Assembly (NCBI GenBank): GCA_037447655.1
Contig: JBBHKE010003319.1
Coordinates: forward strand, 124,001-188,000
Source of the DNA: Zygnema cylindricum
Taxonomy: Eukaryota; Streptophyta; Zygnematophyceae; Zygnematales; Zygnemataceae
Reading direction: 5' to 3'
Length of the DNA: 64,000 bases
Position numbers and translations under genes: made by a program. Positions 9,645-21,900 of the stretch are shown piece after piece (position 1 is the stretch's first letter; the number at the start of each line of letters is the position of its first letter). The notes beneath the pieces were generated by a model. That model was not told the origin of the DNA. It ran no database searches and saw nothing but the letters and a program-made list of their open reading frames with translations.

Positions 9645-11179
9645 TAGACTAAGACCAATGCTAAATGCTATAGGGTATGATAGATATATATTTATTTAGG
9701 AGTGAACGAATTCATTTAACAAAAACTGTATACGGAATGCATAGATACAGTTTTGTAAAAGTACGAAGTACGATACTATTTTGAAACGGATACCACACAT
9801 TTTCTTTCGACAGCGAAACGAATATCACACAAGCATTTATGACGGCTGAGATTGCGTTTTTGTTCATATCCGATAGCGCACATCATCGCCGGGATCCCGG
9901 AATGATCACTTTGGCGTTTAGTGACGTGGCATGACCTGGCGCCACGTGGAGAGATATCATTCGGTCACAGGAATTCCGAGGAACGTACAGACGAATGAAA
10001 AGTGTACAAGCGTCCGCTTAATAGCCTTGTGTTGTTTTTGGAAAGCTTTAAGTCTCAGTAAATTAGCATGACGACAGGAAGACAAATCTGCAAGGACACG
10101 GGTCGTTACTTAAAGCACTGTTTTATGTATCTTGGTTTGACACTTACATCCACATTCACGTCACACATCAAGGGGAGACAACGCAGCTGCGATACAGCAA
10201 CGCAGCTGCGATACAGCAACGCAGCTGTGACGCAGTCAGAACAAAGCAACAACGACGAAGATAAGACAATGCAACTGCGATTACATTTGATACGATCCCT
10301 ACGGAGGACACAGCTGCGGATATTTTAATATGATTCAATTTAGTACAGAGCAGCTGCAATAGATATAAATCTAGTTATATCAGCGGTAGCTTAGTGGTAG
10401 CACAGTGGTAGCGTGATAGATTAGTGTTAGCTTGGCGGTTTGACCTACCTCTCAGGTACACTTGTATCATTCGTACAACACAAGTATAAGATTTATGACT
10501 CAGAACAAAAAATGTATCCAGACTTCCAAGTAGTAAACTGCAAACAATTTTTGGGAAACTTCTAAGTATTGTATCTTGAGTGTTGTGGAGTCAATTGTGC
10601 TAAAACATTGCGAGTTGTCAGTGTTTATGCTACTCTATATTTTGATAAAGTTTTGTGAGGTTTGGATGCTTGTATAAGATTTGGTGAGCACTTTAAAAAA
10701 GCTATTTGATAGGATTCTTGATAGCTTCTGAGAGTGTATACTGTCAACTTCTAGTACTACTGCTGCTCTTCCACCTGTACCTGTGGTTGTAGAACAACAC
10801 CTTATAGTACATAGGCCGTACAAAAAGTACACCGGCAATAGTACTTTTGGTACGGTATAGTATTTTGATTGGTCCGCACTTTAGTAGATAGGAGTTATTT
10901 GAAGGAATCAAGACTTAGAAAATTTTGGTCGGCTGTCACCTCTCTTTTTGAGAGTTTGTACAAATTGGTATTTTTATTGCCTTATAACTTATCGCCTGGT
11001 TGGGCGTTTTAAGAGATTTTTTTTCCTACAGACTAAGGGGAGTCCATGCTTTAAAGGGATACTGTCAAATTGTCTGTTTGTCTGTTTGGGTAAGAGTGGT
11101 TGCCATTGAAAGTGGGTTAGCTAATACTTATCTACAGGATTCCTGTATTCTGTAGTCCCAAGGAGGACACACAATTGCA
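9645..11179 (+). repeat. 5' LTR of element A, truncated, with insertion X1
   Basis: Colinear with the 3' LTR from CCAATGCTAAATGCTATA onwards. It carries the GGCGCCACGTGGAGAG G-box (about 9939), the GTAC dyad (10841-10855) followed by GATTGG, the GACTAAGGGGAGTCC hairpin (about 11033) and the LTR end AATTGCA at 11179. The first part of the LTR, including the tRNA-like segment, is missing. Confidence 0.75.
10030..10799. mobile_element. Insertion X1: solo-LTR-like element, TG...CA ends
   Basis: Interrupts the 5' LTR of A; the 3' LTR is continuous across the point near 16165. Ends are TGTTGTTTTTGG and AGAACAACA, flanked by CCTTG and CCTTA, a likely 5-bp target duplication with one change. The interior has three close copies of CGCAGCTGCGATACAGCAA-type sequence (about 10180-10225), then GTAGCTTAGTGGTAGCAC, which looks like a tRNA A-box/D-loop, with GGTTTGACC about 60 bases on. 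It shares the CGCAGCTGCG region with X2 at 40.3 kb. Probably a solo LTR or a terminal-repeat-in-miniature element. Confidence 0.6.
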
Positions 11180-11194
11180 GGTTATGGGCCCACC
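11180..11194 (+). other. Half-tRNA-type primer binding site of element A
   Basis: GGTTATGGGCCCACC, directly after the LTR end. It is the reverse complement of the anticodon-arm segment GGTGGGCCCATAACC of plant initiator tRNA-Met. It does not match the tRNA 3' end. The ATG inside it (11184-11186) opens gag. Confidence 0.85.
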
Positions 11195-14100
11195 CTCTAG
11201 GGTGCCCATCTTTAATTGATCCGGGTTTATCTATTGGGAAGCCATAATGACAAGAGCTTTGTGTGAAAAACAATACTGGGGTATTGTTAGTGGACAAGTG
11301 AAACGTCCACCTCAAGGAACACCACTAGGATTTGGTGGAAAAAGGTTGTCTGTAGCAACATCTGCTATGCAAAGGAGGCAGATGATAAGGATATCAGTGT
11401 GTCCAAAAAAGGGAAAGTAAAGGAGACACCTCTTACTCATATTGCTCCTATTCCCATGATACTCGGAGCGACGATTGTGAAGATAGTGGAGAATGATACT
11501 CAAATGTGGGAAGACACCAACATGGTTGCCAAGAACTTGATTATGAGACACCTCACACTAGCTTTGGCAACTCCTCACCTTAACGTTTACAAGGCCGAGG
11601 AGTTGTGGGTAAGTTTGACAAAGATCTACAAAGTTGGTACAATTTAGGAGCTCTAGTTAGCAGAGCAAAAGTTGGGAAATTATACTTACAAAGGGGGAAA
11701 TATGTTAGACTACTATAATGATCTCTCTTGTTTGTATATGAAGATGGAGAGTGTCGAAATGGACAAGTCCAATGAAGATGATGGTTAACACTCTTATCAT
11801 GAAGTTACCCGATGAGTATGAGAATGTAGTGTACAGAGAAAAGGAAATGACTGATAGTTCATGGAAGTGGAATACAGTGGTCCGCATGATACTTGTGCAA
11901 GAAAACACGATTGAAATCAGGAGAGGAGGATGCCGCAGGGGACAAGTGGAAACCGGACCTGAAAAAACCATAGAAAGGAGAAATAGTTCAGCTTGGAGGA
12001 ACGAGGCCCCCAAAGGGCCTATGCCATTTTAGCAAAAATCTAGGACACTTTATCGCAGATTGTGTCAAGCTATCAAAGCAGAGGCTCCAAGAGAACCATG
12101 GAGGAGGTTCTTCCGGAGGAAAGGAAAAGGCACTTTTAGTCACAAAGGTGACTAGAGAAACCGAGGACGAGTCCTCTGAGGAGGATGGGTAGTTTCTTCT
12201 TGACGAAAGTTTGGAGGAGAAGGAGATCCCTTAGAGACATAAGTGTGCCCTTCGAGCAATTCAGGAAGCTCCACAGGATAGATGGATCATCAACTCAGGT
12301 GCATCCATGCATATGTGTCGTGAGAATGACCTCTTCCCTAAGCTAAGGAAAATCCCTACTGTAGATATAGAGTATGGGGATGGGAGAGTGGTTACTACAT
12401 ATCTAGTGGGATCACCAGAAATGAAAGTCTTAGTAGAGGGTAAGACTTCTATACTTACATTTTTAGATGTACTCTGCATTCCTCAGCTGAGTAAAAATCT
12501 TGTCTCTACATCTATGTTACATGACAAAGAGTTTGATAGCTTCACTAGAAAGGGAGTCTTTACAGCTAAGTATGGGGATAAAGTTTACTTCACGGCAGAT
12601 AAGGGTAGCCAAGGATTGTTTAGGCTTAACTTGAGCAATGAAAAGAAGAATGCTTACTATGTTGGTGCTCCTAAGTTGATGATTTAATATAAACGATTGG
12701 GGCATGTGCATTTTGATAGGTTGAGGGAAATGAAAAAGCTTGGGGTAGTAGAAGGCATTCTGTTTGGGGATAATGAAATGATGAATGATTGTAGTGGTTG
12801 TGCTCAAGGTAAGGCTCACACACTTCCCTTTCCCAAAGCCGCCACATATAGAGGAGAGAAGGTACTAGATCTAGTCCACACAGATATTTGGGGACCTCCT
12901 AAAGTGCCTTAGGTTGTAGGAAAGAGGTTTATGTTGACAATAACCGATGACTGGTCTAGATACACTAGAGTCTACTTTCTAAAAACAAAGTCTGAAACAT
13001 CAACTTACTTCAATGAACATAAAGTTTGGAGTGAAAAGTTGCTTGGAACCCCTGTTAAGAGGATAAGGAGTGATAATGGGGGGGAATGTACCTCTCACTA
13101 GTTTGAGGAATAATTCAAAGATGAGGGAGTTGAACACCAAAAAATCGTACCATATAACCTGTAACAATGGGGTAGCTGAGAGGTTGAACCGAACACTAGG
13201 AGATAGTGCATATAGTATGTTGGCCAACAAGAAAATAGGAAAGTGATTTTGGGCAGGGGCCATGAACTGTGCCAACTACATTAAGAATAAAGTCTTTACC
13301 TCAGTTGTAAAAGGAATGACACCTTATGAGAGATGGGCGGGAAGGAAACCAGATATCCCTCACCTTAAAGTATTTGGTAGCCAAGTTTATAGTCTTGACA
13401 CGGATAAGAAAAATTGCAATTTAGATGCTAAGAGAAAACTCGCATACTTTGTAGGATATGATGAGGATGTCAAAGGATATAGAGTGTATGACTTAGCAAA
13501 GAGAGATATCGTTCTGGTCAAACTCCAAGTAGTCATGGATGAAGGGAAATCATTTGACCCCTTTAAATATACCAAAAAGATAGAAATCAGATTTGAGTCT
13601 GAAAATGAGGAGGACTTCATCCTTCCCGAAAAGGTCATGAGTGAAACATGGATTGCAGATTCAGGGGAGATCCAAGACACAGGCAATCCACCGGAAACGT
13701 CACATATTCCTATGGACTTTGAGGAGACAGAAGAGGAGGGACCGGAAGCGGCTTCCATAAATAGGGGAGCTGACGAGATAGTAAGGAGAAATCTAAGACT
13801 TTCCTCCATCCCAGCCTTGCAGTTTGAGGGGAGGAGAAGGAGCAGCAAAAGGATTCACAAAAAACAGGCGGCTCACAAGGTAATTAAGCTATCTCACCCA
13901 GACGAGCCTCAGTCATACTCTGAGGCAGTAAACAATTCGGAGAAAGACAGATGGATTAGAGCCATAAATGATGAGATTGCCTTTATCATGGAAGCAAATA
14001 CTTGAGAACTAGCGGACTATCCTCCTGATAGAAAACCTATTGGTTGTAAATGGGTGTTTAAACTAAAACTAAACCCAGATAATACTAATGAGAGATATGA

Positions 14101-15492
14101 GGCTCGTTTGGTAGCAAAAGGGTTCACCCAAAAAGAGGGGATTGATTATGAGGAGACTTTTGTTGTAGTTGTTTGATTCCCATCAGTAAGGATTCTCCTC
14201 AGTCTAGCAGCAACGGAAGACATGGAAATTTATCAGATGTATATTAAGACCGCATTTCTTAATGGTGAGTTGAGGTAGAAATCGGCATGCGGCATTAAGA
14301 GGGATTCGTGGAGAATGGGGAAGAGAGCAAATTCTCTAGGCTCATAAAGTCTTTGTATGAACTTAAGCAGGCTCACCGACAGTGGAACAAGAAACCAGAT
14401 GAGTTTCTCATTGGTGTGGGATACATCCGTATCAGCTCTAACCATTCTATCTATATGTTTGAAGATGAGAATGGTGTTATTTTTATTGCATTTTATGTGG
14501 ATGATCTACTTCTGTTGACTAAATCTTTGGAAAAGATTAATAGGCAAATGAAAGATCTTAGAAGCATATTTCATATGAAGGATTCAGATGAGGCAAGATA
14601 CATTTTGGGGATCCAAATGGAGAGAGATATGGGGAAAAAGTTTATCAGACTTACTCAAAAAGAAGCAATAGGTAATATGCTTGAGAAATTTGAAATGGAA
14701 AAGGCTAACAGTTTAACCACTCCCATAGACGTGAAAAAAAGGAAGTGATGGGAGTGTAGAAGGAGGAGTGATGATCTTAGACAGATGAGTCTAGAGGAGA
14801 GAGAGTTTATGAAGTCTATCCCTTATAGACAGGAAATAGGAAGCTTGGTCTATTTCATGAACTGTACCACGCTGGAGATATTGGCAGCAGTTGGAGTACT
14901 CACTAGGAGTCTTAATGATCCTAAGAAGAGAGACTAGGAGGCAATCAAGAGAGTCATGAGATATGTGGTGGGAACTAGAGAGTTATGGTTGCATTTAGGA
15001 GGGGAGCATACTAACATCACTACTTGGAGTGATGCCAGTTATGGAGACAAACCTATGAGAAGATGCACTACTGGGTATGTGTTGTATTTGGGGGAAGGTG
15101 CTTACTATTGAATTAGTAAGCAACAAAAGGTGGTGGCTTAGTCTACCATGGAGGCTGAGTACAAAGCCTCTTGTTCTGCTCTGAAACAATTGATGTGGGT
15201 CAAGTCCTTGTTGCAAGAATTGGGGTATATGAAGGAGTGAGTACATGAAGTGTTTTGTGATAATAAAGCTGCCATTGCAATTGCAGCTAATCCAAAACAT
15301 CATTTCAAAGTTAAGCATATGGACATAAGATTGAGTTTTGTGAGGGTAAAAGTTGAGAATAAGATTGTGAATCTTGTATATAAATCTGATGAGGAAATGG
15401 TGGCTGATATGATGACAAAACCAGTGCCCTCTCCTAAATTGAAATATTGCAGAGAAAAGTGTGGACTAAAGCTGAAGTTAAAATTAGACTAG
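11184..15492 (+). pseudogene. gag-pol pseudogene of element A
   Basis: Gag begins MGPPSRVPIFN and then stops. Later Gag pieces lie at 11399-11647 and 11751-12032. The zinc knuckle is altered (CHFSKN..GHFIADC, second Cys lost). The protease site reads NSGASMH in place of D-S-G-A, near 12290. Integrase pieces follow (12697-12912, and 13262 onward with the copia GKxxF-like C-terminal part, YFVGYDEDVKGYRVYD). RT is at 14020-14750 with FYVDDLLLL, and RNase H at 14995-15492 with the SKQQKVVA / MEAEY region. Many lesions are CAG or CAA turned to TAG or TAA. All catalytic parts are interrupted, so no product is expected. Confidence 0.9.
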
Positions 15493-15505
15493 AAAATCAG
15501 GGGAG

Positions 15506-16538
15506 TGTTGAAATTATTAGATTTCTAAAGTATTTTCTAGGTAAAAAAATGTAAGTATAAAAGGAAATGAAAAGTACGGACAGCCTGCCTCCACCTCCTC
15601 TCTCTAGCCCTCATACTTGTTGAAGTCACTGAATGATAGAGAGGGTGGTTGAACCATGGCTACCTTATTCAAACAAACTGTTATTTTTAGTGGGTTACTA
15701 AAAATAATTCTGACGGACCCAGGACTTGATCTCGGTACCTGCCGTCCGTCAGGTTAGCCAATAACTGTCAACTTTATCCTATTAGATTACGACCAATGCT
15801 AAATGCTATAAGGTATGATAGATATATATTTATTTAGGAGTGAAAGAATTCATTCAAGTGAAATTGTATACTGCATGCATAGATACAATTTTGTAAAAGT
15901 ACGAAGAACGATACTATTTTGAAACGGATACCACGCAATTTGTATTGACAGCGAAACAAATATCACACAAGTATTTATGACGCTTAAGATTGCGTTTTGG
16001 TTCATATCCAACAGTGCATATCATCGGCGGGATCCGAGAATGGTCACTTTGGCGTTTAGTGACGTTGCATGACCTGGCGCCACGTGGAGAGATAACATTT
16101 GGTCCTAGGAATTCCGAGGAACCTACGGACGAGTAAAAAGAAGGCATGCAACAGCATAATAGCCTTGTTATACATAAACTATACAAAAGGTACATCGGCA
16201 CTAGTACTTTTGGTACGGTACAATATTCTAAATGGTCCGTATTTCAATAGATTGGAGTTATTTGAGGGAATCAGGACTTAAAAAATTTTGGTAGGCACTC
16301 TCTCTTTGAGAGTTTGTACAAATTGGCATTTTTAATGTCTAGTAACTTATCGCCTAGTTGGGCGTTTTTCAGAGAATCTTTTTCCTACGGACTTAAGGGA
16401 GTCCATGCTGCACAAGAGTTCAATTACATTGTCAGTTTGTCTACTAAGGTAACAGTGGTCGTCATTCTAAGTGGATTAGCTAATAAATATCTAGAGGCTT
16501 CTTGTATTCTGTAGTCTAATGGAGGGCACAAAATTGCA
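15506..16538 (+). repeat. 3' LTR of element A (about 1.03 kb)
   Basis: Begins TGTTGAAATT right after the polypurine tract and ends ACAAAATTGCA. It contains GTATTTTCTAGG, a GAACCATGGCTACC variant of the GCCATGGCTGCC motif, an antisense tRNA-like segment, the CACGTGG G-box at about 16080, a GTAC dyad at 16204-16218, an AGTTTGTACAAATTGGC stretch and the GACTTAAGGGAGTCC hairpin near 16390. Confidence 0.85.
15712..15771 (-). other. tRNA-like sequence in 3' LTR of A
   Basis: On the minus strand: GGCTAACC, then GACGGACGGCAGGTACC and the B-box-like AGATCAAGTCC, ending GTCCGTC. GACGGAC and GTCCGTC can form a perfect 7-bp stem. Homologous to 8548-8620. Confidence 0.5.
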
Positions 16539-16551
16539 ACAAAAAGGTGGT

Positions 16552-17721
16552 CGAAGAGAGTGTGTGGAGTTTTTTTCTTGAACCACTTAAAGTGTGTGAA
16601 TTCTTTGATGGCACACTCATTTCTATTCGTTTATAAAAGTCTCCATTCATCCAGAAAGGTGGGGCAAGGTGTTACATTGGCAACCATTTGATGATAGTCT
16701 GGGCGGCATAGGTGGCCTGCAACAAATTCTTATAGGCTAGCCCTTGTCTTTGTAGTTTCTAGTCATCTCTGAATGTGGCAGTGCTAGGTGCGGCCGTAGC
16801 CTCAGCCAGGTCAGCTTTTGCTTATACCAAAGCTGCATGTATGACCAGATGTGAGACCTTGATATTGGGAGCCATGAAGGTGTGCTGCCTTTCCTTGTTA
16901 TCTGGCAATGTGCCTCCAAAAAGGTAATTGACAATCATTGGGAAAAGGGTGGTTTCGAATTCATTTACAATGGCTCCTCCCCTGTACTTATTGATTTCCG
17001 CTTGAGTGAAGGATTTCCACAATAGTTCAAAATCGGAAAAGGCTATCCCAGAATTGTCACTTAAAAATATCCAGTAATCCCACATCTTTTTCTCCTCCTC
17101 TGCTAGGTTGGTGAATTAAGGAGAGTGTGGCCGAGTGGGATTGACGATTTGAATAGGTGAACTAACTTCTAGGTCTTTGCACTCAGAACCACTATCGCCT
17201 ACTTCTATAATAGAAAGAGAGTCCCTAGAAGTGGTCGAACCCCTCCCCCACTCAGGAAGTGCCTGGTGCAAAGAATATAGTTGGAGGATATGTATCCCTA
17301 ACGGGTATTGTCCGTATTTCCTTGGGTCTAGAGGCTTTCGCGTGCGACCCCTTTTCCGGTCTGGTGGAATTTGCACATAGAATCTAGTAGGCGAGGAACC
17401 CCGGCAAAACAAAGATGAACGAGAAGGCAAAAGCCCTTACCGAGGATACGGTGTTAGCCCTATAGCAGTGCGTTCCAATCGAGATGAAGGTGGAGGTTCA
17501 AAATTAGAAACTCGGGAATGACGGTGAGGTGGAGAATAGGAAAGGATAGGGGACCAGTCAAGGTGAAGGTAACGAGGGTCCAACCACCAACCCGGCGAGT
17601 GCTGCGGAAATGTCCTAGGGGTCGGCTGTAGGTCCCGAGGACTAAGAGGAAGGAAGTGGATAAGGAGAATGGGGAAGATCAAGAGTTTTTGTGGAAGGTG
17701 AGTAAAGAGGAGTGAACTGTC
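16552..17721 (-). pseudogene. Unrecognised protein-coding remnant between retrotransposons
   Basis: Three minus-strand frames (17721-17437, 17430-17116, 17085-16822) and two shorter pieces after them are all in one phase, separated only by stop codons. About 390 codons therefore survive without a frameshift. The N-terminal part is Pro/Ser/Arg-rich. It is followed by an acidic Ser-rich stretch (SIIEVGDSGSECKDLE), then a globular-looking part starting EEEKKMWDYWIFLSDNSG and running through a hydrophobic, helix-like region (VSHLVIHAALV, then AKADLAEATAAPSTATFRDD). I see no gag, RT or transposase motif. It could be a host gene fragment or the structural gene of an unfamiliar element. Lack of frameshifts suggests recent death or point-mutation decay. 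Confidence 0.5.
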
Positions 17722-17825
17722 TAAAATTCTGTGGTCTCCATTAACCCACAGAATGAGAAACCTATGTAAAGCCTCTAGGATAATATTTGCCCCTTCTACT
17801 TTCCCGCTGAATAAGCGCCGCCCAG

Positions 17826-17830
17826 GCACA
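17826..17830. other. Target site duplication GCACA flanking element B
   Basis: GCACA here is repeated at 24260-24264 on the other side of B. The uninterrupted family II LTR has a single GGCACACAAA at the corresponding place (about 29555), which confirms a clean 5-bp duplication. Confidence 0.95.
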
Positions 17831-18873
17831 TGCAATTCTGTGTCCTCAATTAGACTACAGAATACAGGAAGCCTCTAGATAGTTATTAACTAGCTCACTT
17901 TAACCCACAGCCACTGCTGCCCAAGTTGTCAAGATGACAACCTGTATACACCCTTGTGCACCTAGACTCCCCTGAGTGCGTAGGAAAAAGAATCTCTGAA
18001 AACACCCAACCAGGCGATAAGTTATAAACCGGCAAAAATGCCAAATTTATACAAACTCTCAAAGAGAGAGGTGACTACCTAATTTTTCCTAAGTCCTAGT
18101 TTTTCCTAGTTCTCTCTCACAACTCCTATCTATTGTCCGTACGAACCAATCAGAACATTGTGTAGTACCAAAAAGTACTACTGCCGATGTACTTTTCGTA
18201 CGTCCTCAGTACGACAAGGCTTTTAGGTGGACGCGTGTCTATTTTCTACTCGTCTGTACGTTCGTCAGAATTCCCGCGACCGAATGTCATCTCTCTACGT
18301 GGCGCCAGGTCATGCCACGTCACTAAATGCCAAAGTGACCATTCCAGGATTTCGAAGATGATGTGTGCCGTTAGATTTGACGCGAAATGAAATCTGAGCC
18401 GTAATAAATACTTGCGAAGTATTTGTTTCGCTTCCGAAACAAAATGTACAATATCCGTTTAAATTTAGTACAGTACTTCGCATTTCGTAAAACTGTATCT
18501 ATTCGTTTCGTAAATAATTTCTATTAAATGATTTATGCATTATACAATAGTTTAAATATTAATGAAACCCTATATCTCCTAACAAACTTATACGATAGAC
18601 TGGTTAGAGCTAACGGCTACGCCGCGCTCTGCGGGTCGGGGGTTCGAGTCACGCCAAACTCAACCTTTTGATGAGAGTGACTTAAAAGTCACTCCTTAGT
18701 TCTTCCTATGGAGCTGAGGCAGTCATGGCTCCAGCGCTCTCTCTTTCCTTTAGTGACTACAACAAGTATGGGGGTAAGAGAGAAGAGATGGAGGCAGGCT
18801 GCCTACATTTTCTTTATATGTTTTTCCACTAATTTATTTAGACCTAGAAAATACAAAACTACTTATTTCAACA
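17831..18873 (-). repeat. 3' LTR of element B
   Basis: On the minus strand it starts TGTTGAAATAAG after the polypurine tract and ends AGAATTGCA. It contains the PolIII-like tRNA remnant (plus strand), GAGCCATGACTGCC, a CCTGGCGCCACGTAGAG box and the CTCAGGGGAGTC-type hairpin. Nearly the same length as the 5' LTR and visibly similar throughout. Confidence 0.95.
18596..18651 (+). other. tRNA-like A and B boxes in 3' LTR of B (antisense to element)
   Basis: A-box-like TAGACTGGTTAGAGC (18596-18610), with the GGTTAGAGC D-loop typical of plant tRNAs. B-box GGTTCGAGTCA (18641-18651) is one base from the GGTTCRANTCC consensus. Spacing of about 30 bases fits internal Pol III promoters. No convincing acceptor stem, so promoter-like rather than a tRNA gene. 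Confidence 0.7.
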
Positions 18874-18904
18874 TTCCCCTTATTTTCTAGTCTAATTTTA
18901 ACTT

Positions 18905-21900
18905 TTATTTTAATCCACATTTTTCCCTAAAATTTTTGAACTTTGGAGAGGGCAAAGGTTTGGTCATTATGTCAGCCACCATTTCCTCATCAGATCTATA
19001 TACAAGATTCACTATTTTATTCTCCACTTTTTCTCTTACAGAACTTAATATTATGTTCATATGTTTTGCCTTAAAATGGTGTTTTGGATTGGTTGCAATT
19101 GCTATGGCTGCTTGATTATAACAAACCACTTCATGCACTCCCTCCTTCATATACCCCAATTCTTGCAGTAAGGATTTGACCCACATAACCTCTTTCACAG
19201 CAGAACAAGAGGCGATGTACTCAGCCTCCATAGTGGACTGAGCAACCACCTTTTGTTGCTTACTGCTCCAACAGAAAGCACCTTCCCCAACATACAACAC
19301 ATACCCAGAAGTGCATCGTCTTATAGGTGCGTCCCCATAACTCGCATCACTCCAAGTAGTGATGTCAGGGTGCTCCCTTCCCAAATGCAACCATAATTCT
19401 CTAGTTCCCACTAGATATCTCATGACTCTCTAGGCTGCCTCCCAATCTCTCTTTCTAGGATCATTAAGACTCCTACTGAGTACTCCAACTGCTACCGCTT
19501 TATCCGGCCTGGTACAATTCATATAATAGATTAAACTTCCTACGACTTGTCTATAAGGGATAGACTTCATAAACTCTCTCTCCTCTGGACTCATCTGATC
19601 GTCTAAGATCATCACACCTCCTTCTTCACTCCCATCACTCACTTTTTCAAGTCCATGGGAGTAGGACAACTATTAGCATTTTCCATCTAGAATTTCTCAA
19701 GCATATTTCCTATTTCTTCTTTCTCAATAAGGCTGATGATCTTCTTCCCCTTATCTCTCTTGATTTGGATCCCCAAAATATATTTTGCCTCCCCTAAATC
19801 CTTCATATCAAATCTGCCCCTAAGATCTTTGTTTAGCCTATTGATCTTCTCTAAAAACTTACTTAACACAAGCAGATCATCCACATAAATTGCAAGAAAA
19901 ATGACACTATTCTCATCTTCAAACATATAGATAGAATGGTCAGAGGTGATACAGATATATCCCAGATTGGTGAGAAACTCATCTAGTTTCTTATTCCACT
20001 ATCGGGGAGCCTGCTTCAGTCCATATAAGGATTTTTTAGCCTGCAGACTTTGCTCTCTTCTCCTTCTTCCACGAACCCCTCGGGTTGCCTTATGTAAATT
20101 TCTTCCTCTAACTCATTTTTGAGAAAAGCTGTCTTAATGTCCATCTGATGGATTTCCATGTCTTCCGCTGCTGCATGACTGAGGAGAATCCTTACTGAGG
20201 GGAACCAAACAACTGGAGCAAAAGTCTCCTCATAGTCAATCCCCTCCTTTTGGGTGAACCCTTTCGCTACCAATCGAGCCTTATATCTCTTAATGGTATT
20301 ATCTGGGTTTCGTTTTAGTTTAAATACCCATTTACACCCAATAGGTTTTCTATCTGGAGGGCAATCCGCTAGTTCAGAAGCATTTGCTTCCATGATAGAA
20401 GCCATCTCATCATTTATGGCTCTAATCCATCTTTCTTTCTCTGGACTATTCACTGCCTCCGAGTAAGACTGAGGCTCATCTGGATGAGATAGCTTAGTTA
20501 CCTTATGCGCGGCTTGTTTTTCCTGTAACCTTTTGCTGCTCCTCCTTCCTCCCTCAAACTCCGAAGCTGGAATAGATGGAAGTCTTGGATTTCTTTTCAG
20601 TGTCTCATCAGCTCCCCTGTCCATGGAAGCCGGTTCTTGTCCCGCTTCTTCTATCTCCTCGAAATCCATAGGAGTATGTGAGGTTTCTCGTGAGTCTCTT
20701 GCATCTTCAATCTCCCTTGAATCTGCAATCACAGTTTCACTCATGTACCTTTCGAGAACGACCGATTTCTCCTCACTTTCGCACTCAAATCTAATTCTTA
20801 TCTTCTTTGTATATTTGAAGGGGTCTAATGACTTCCCTTCATCCATGACAACTAAGTGTTTGACCAAAATGATATCTTTCTTTGCTAAGTCATATACTCT
20901 ATATCCCTTAACATCCTCATCATATCCCACAAAGTATCCAGGTTTTCACTTAGCATCTAGTTTCTAGTTTTTCCTATCAGTGTCAAGACTCTAAACTTGG
21001 CTACCGAATACTTTAAGGTGTGAGATATCTTGTTTCCTCCCAACCCATCTCTCATAAGGTGTCACTCCCTTAACAGCTGAGGTAAGGACTTTATTCTTAA
21101 TGTAGTTGGCACAGTTCATTACTTCTGCCCAAAATCTTTTTCTTATTTTTTTGTCAGCCAACATACTGCATACACTATCTCCTAGTGTTGGATTCAACCT
21201 CTCAGCTACCCCATTTTGATCCGGGTTATATGGTACAATTTTCTGGTGCTCCACTCCCTCATCTCTTAGATATTCCTCAAACTGGTTAGAGGTATATTCC
21301 CCCCCATTATCACTCCTTATCCTCTTAATTGTGGTTTCATGCAACTTCTCACTCCACGCTTTATCTTATTTGAAGTAAGTTGATGCTTCAGACTTTGTTT
21401 TCAGAAAGTAGACTCTAGAGTGTCTAGACCAGTCATCGGTTATTGTCATCATAAACCTCTTTCCTCCAACAAAAGGTACTTTTGCAGGTCCCCAAATATC
21501 AGTGTGGACCAAATCTAACACTTTCTCACATCTATATGTGGCGGCATTGGGAAAAGGAAGTCTTTGAGCTTTACCTTGAGCACAATCACTAAAATCATCC
21601 ATCATTTCATTATCCCCAAACTGCATGCCTTCTACTGCCCCAAGCTTTTTCAATTCCCTCAGCCTATCAAAATGTACATGCCCCAACCGCTTATGCCAAA
21701 TCATCATCTTAGGAACACCAACATAATAAGCATTCTTCTTTTCATTACTTAGGTTGAGCCTAAATATTCCTTGGCTACCTTTATTTGCCGTGAAGTAAAC
21801 TTCATCCCCATACTTAGCTGTAAAAACTCCCTTTCGAGTGAAGGTATCAAACTCTTTGTCATCTAGCACAAACGTAGAGATAAGATTTTTACTCAGCTGA

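Larger units (their letters stand above)
9645..16538 (+). mobile_element. Element A: decayed Ty1/copia retrotransposon, family I
   Basis: Order on the plus strand: 5'-truncated LTR, half-tRNA PBS, gag, protease, integrase, RT, RNase H, polypurine tract AATCAGGGGAG, 3' LTR. The gene order with integrase before RT defines Ty1/copia. The 5' LTR starts mid-way at about 9645 and is interrupted by insertion X1, so no TSD can be read; the base run after the 3' LTR is ACAAA. Many in-frame stops make it inactive. Same family as element B and fragment F. Confidence 0.85.
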
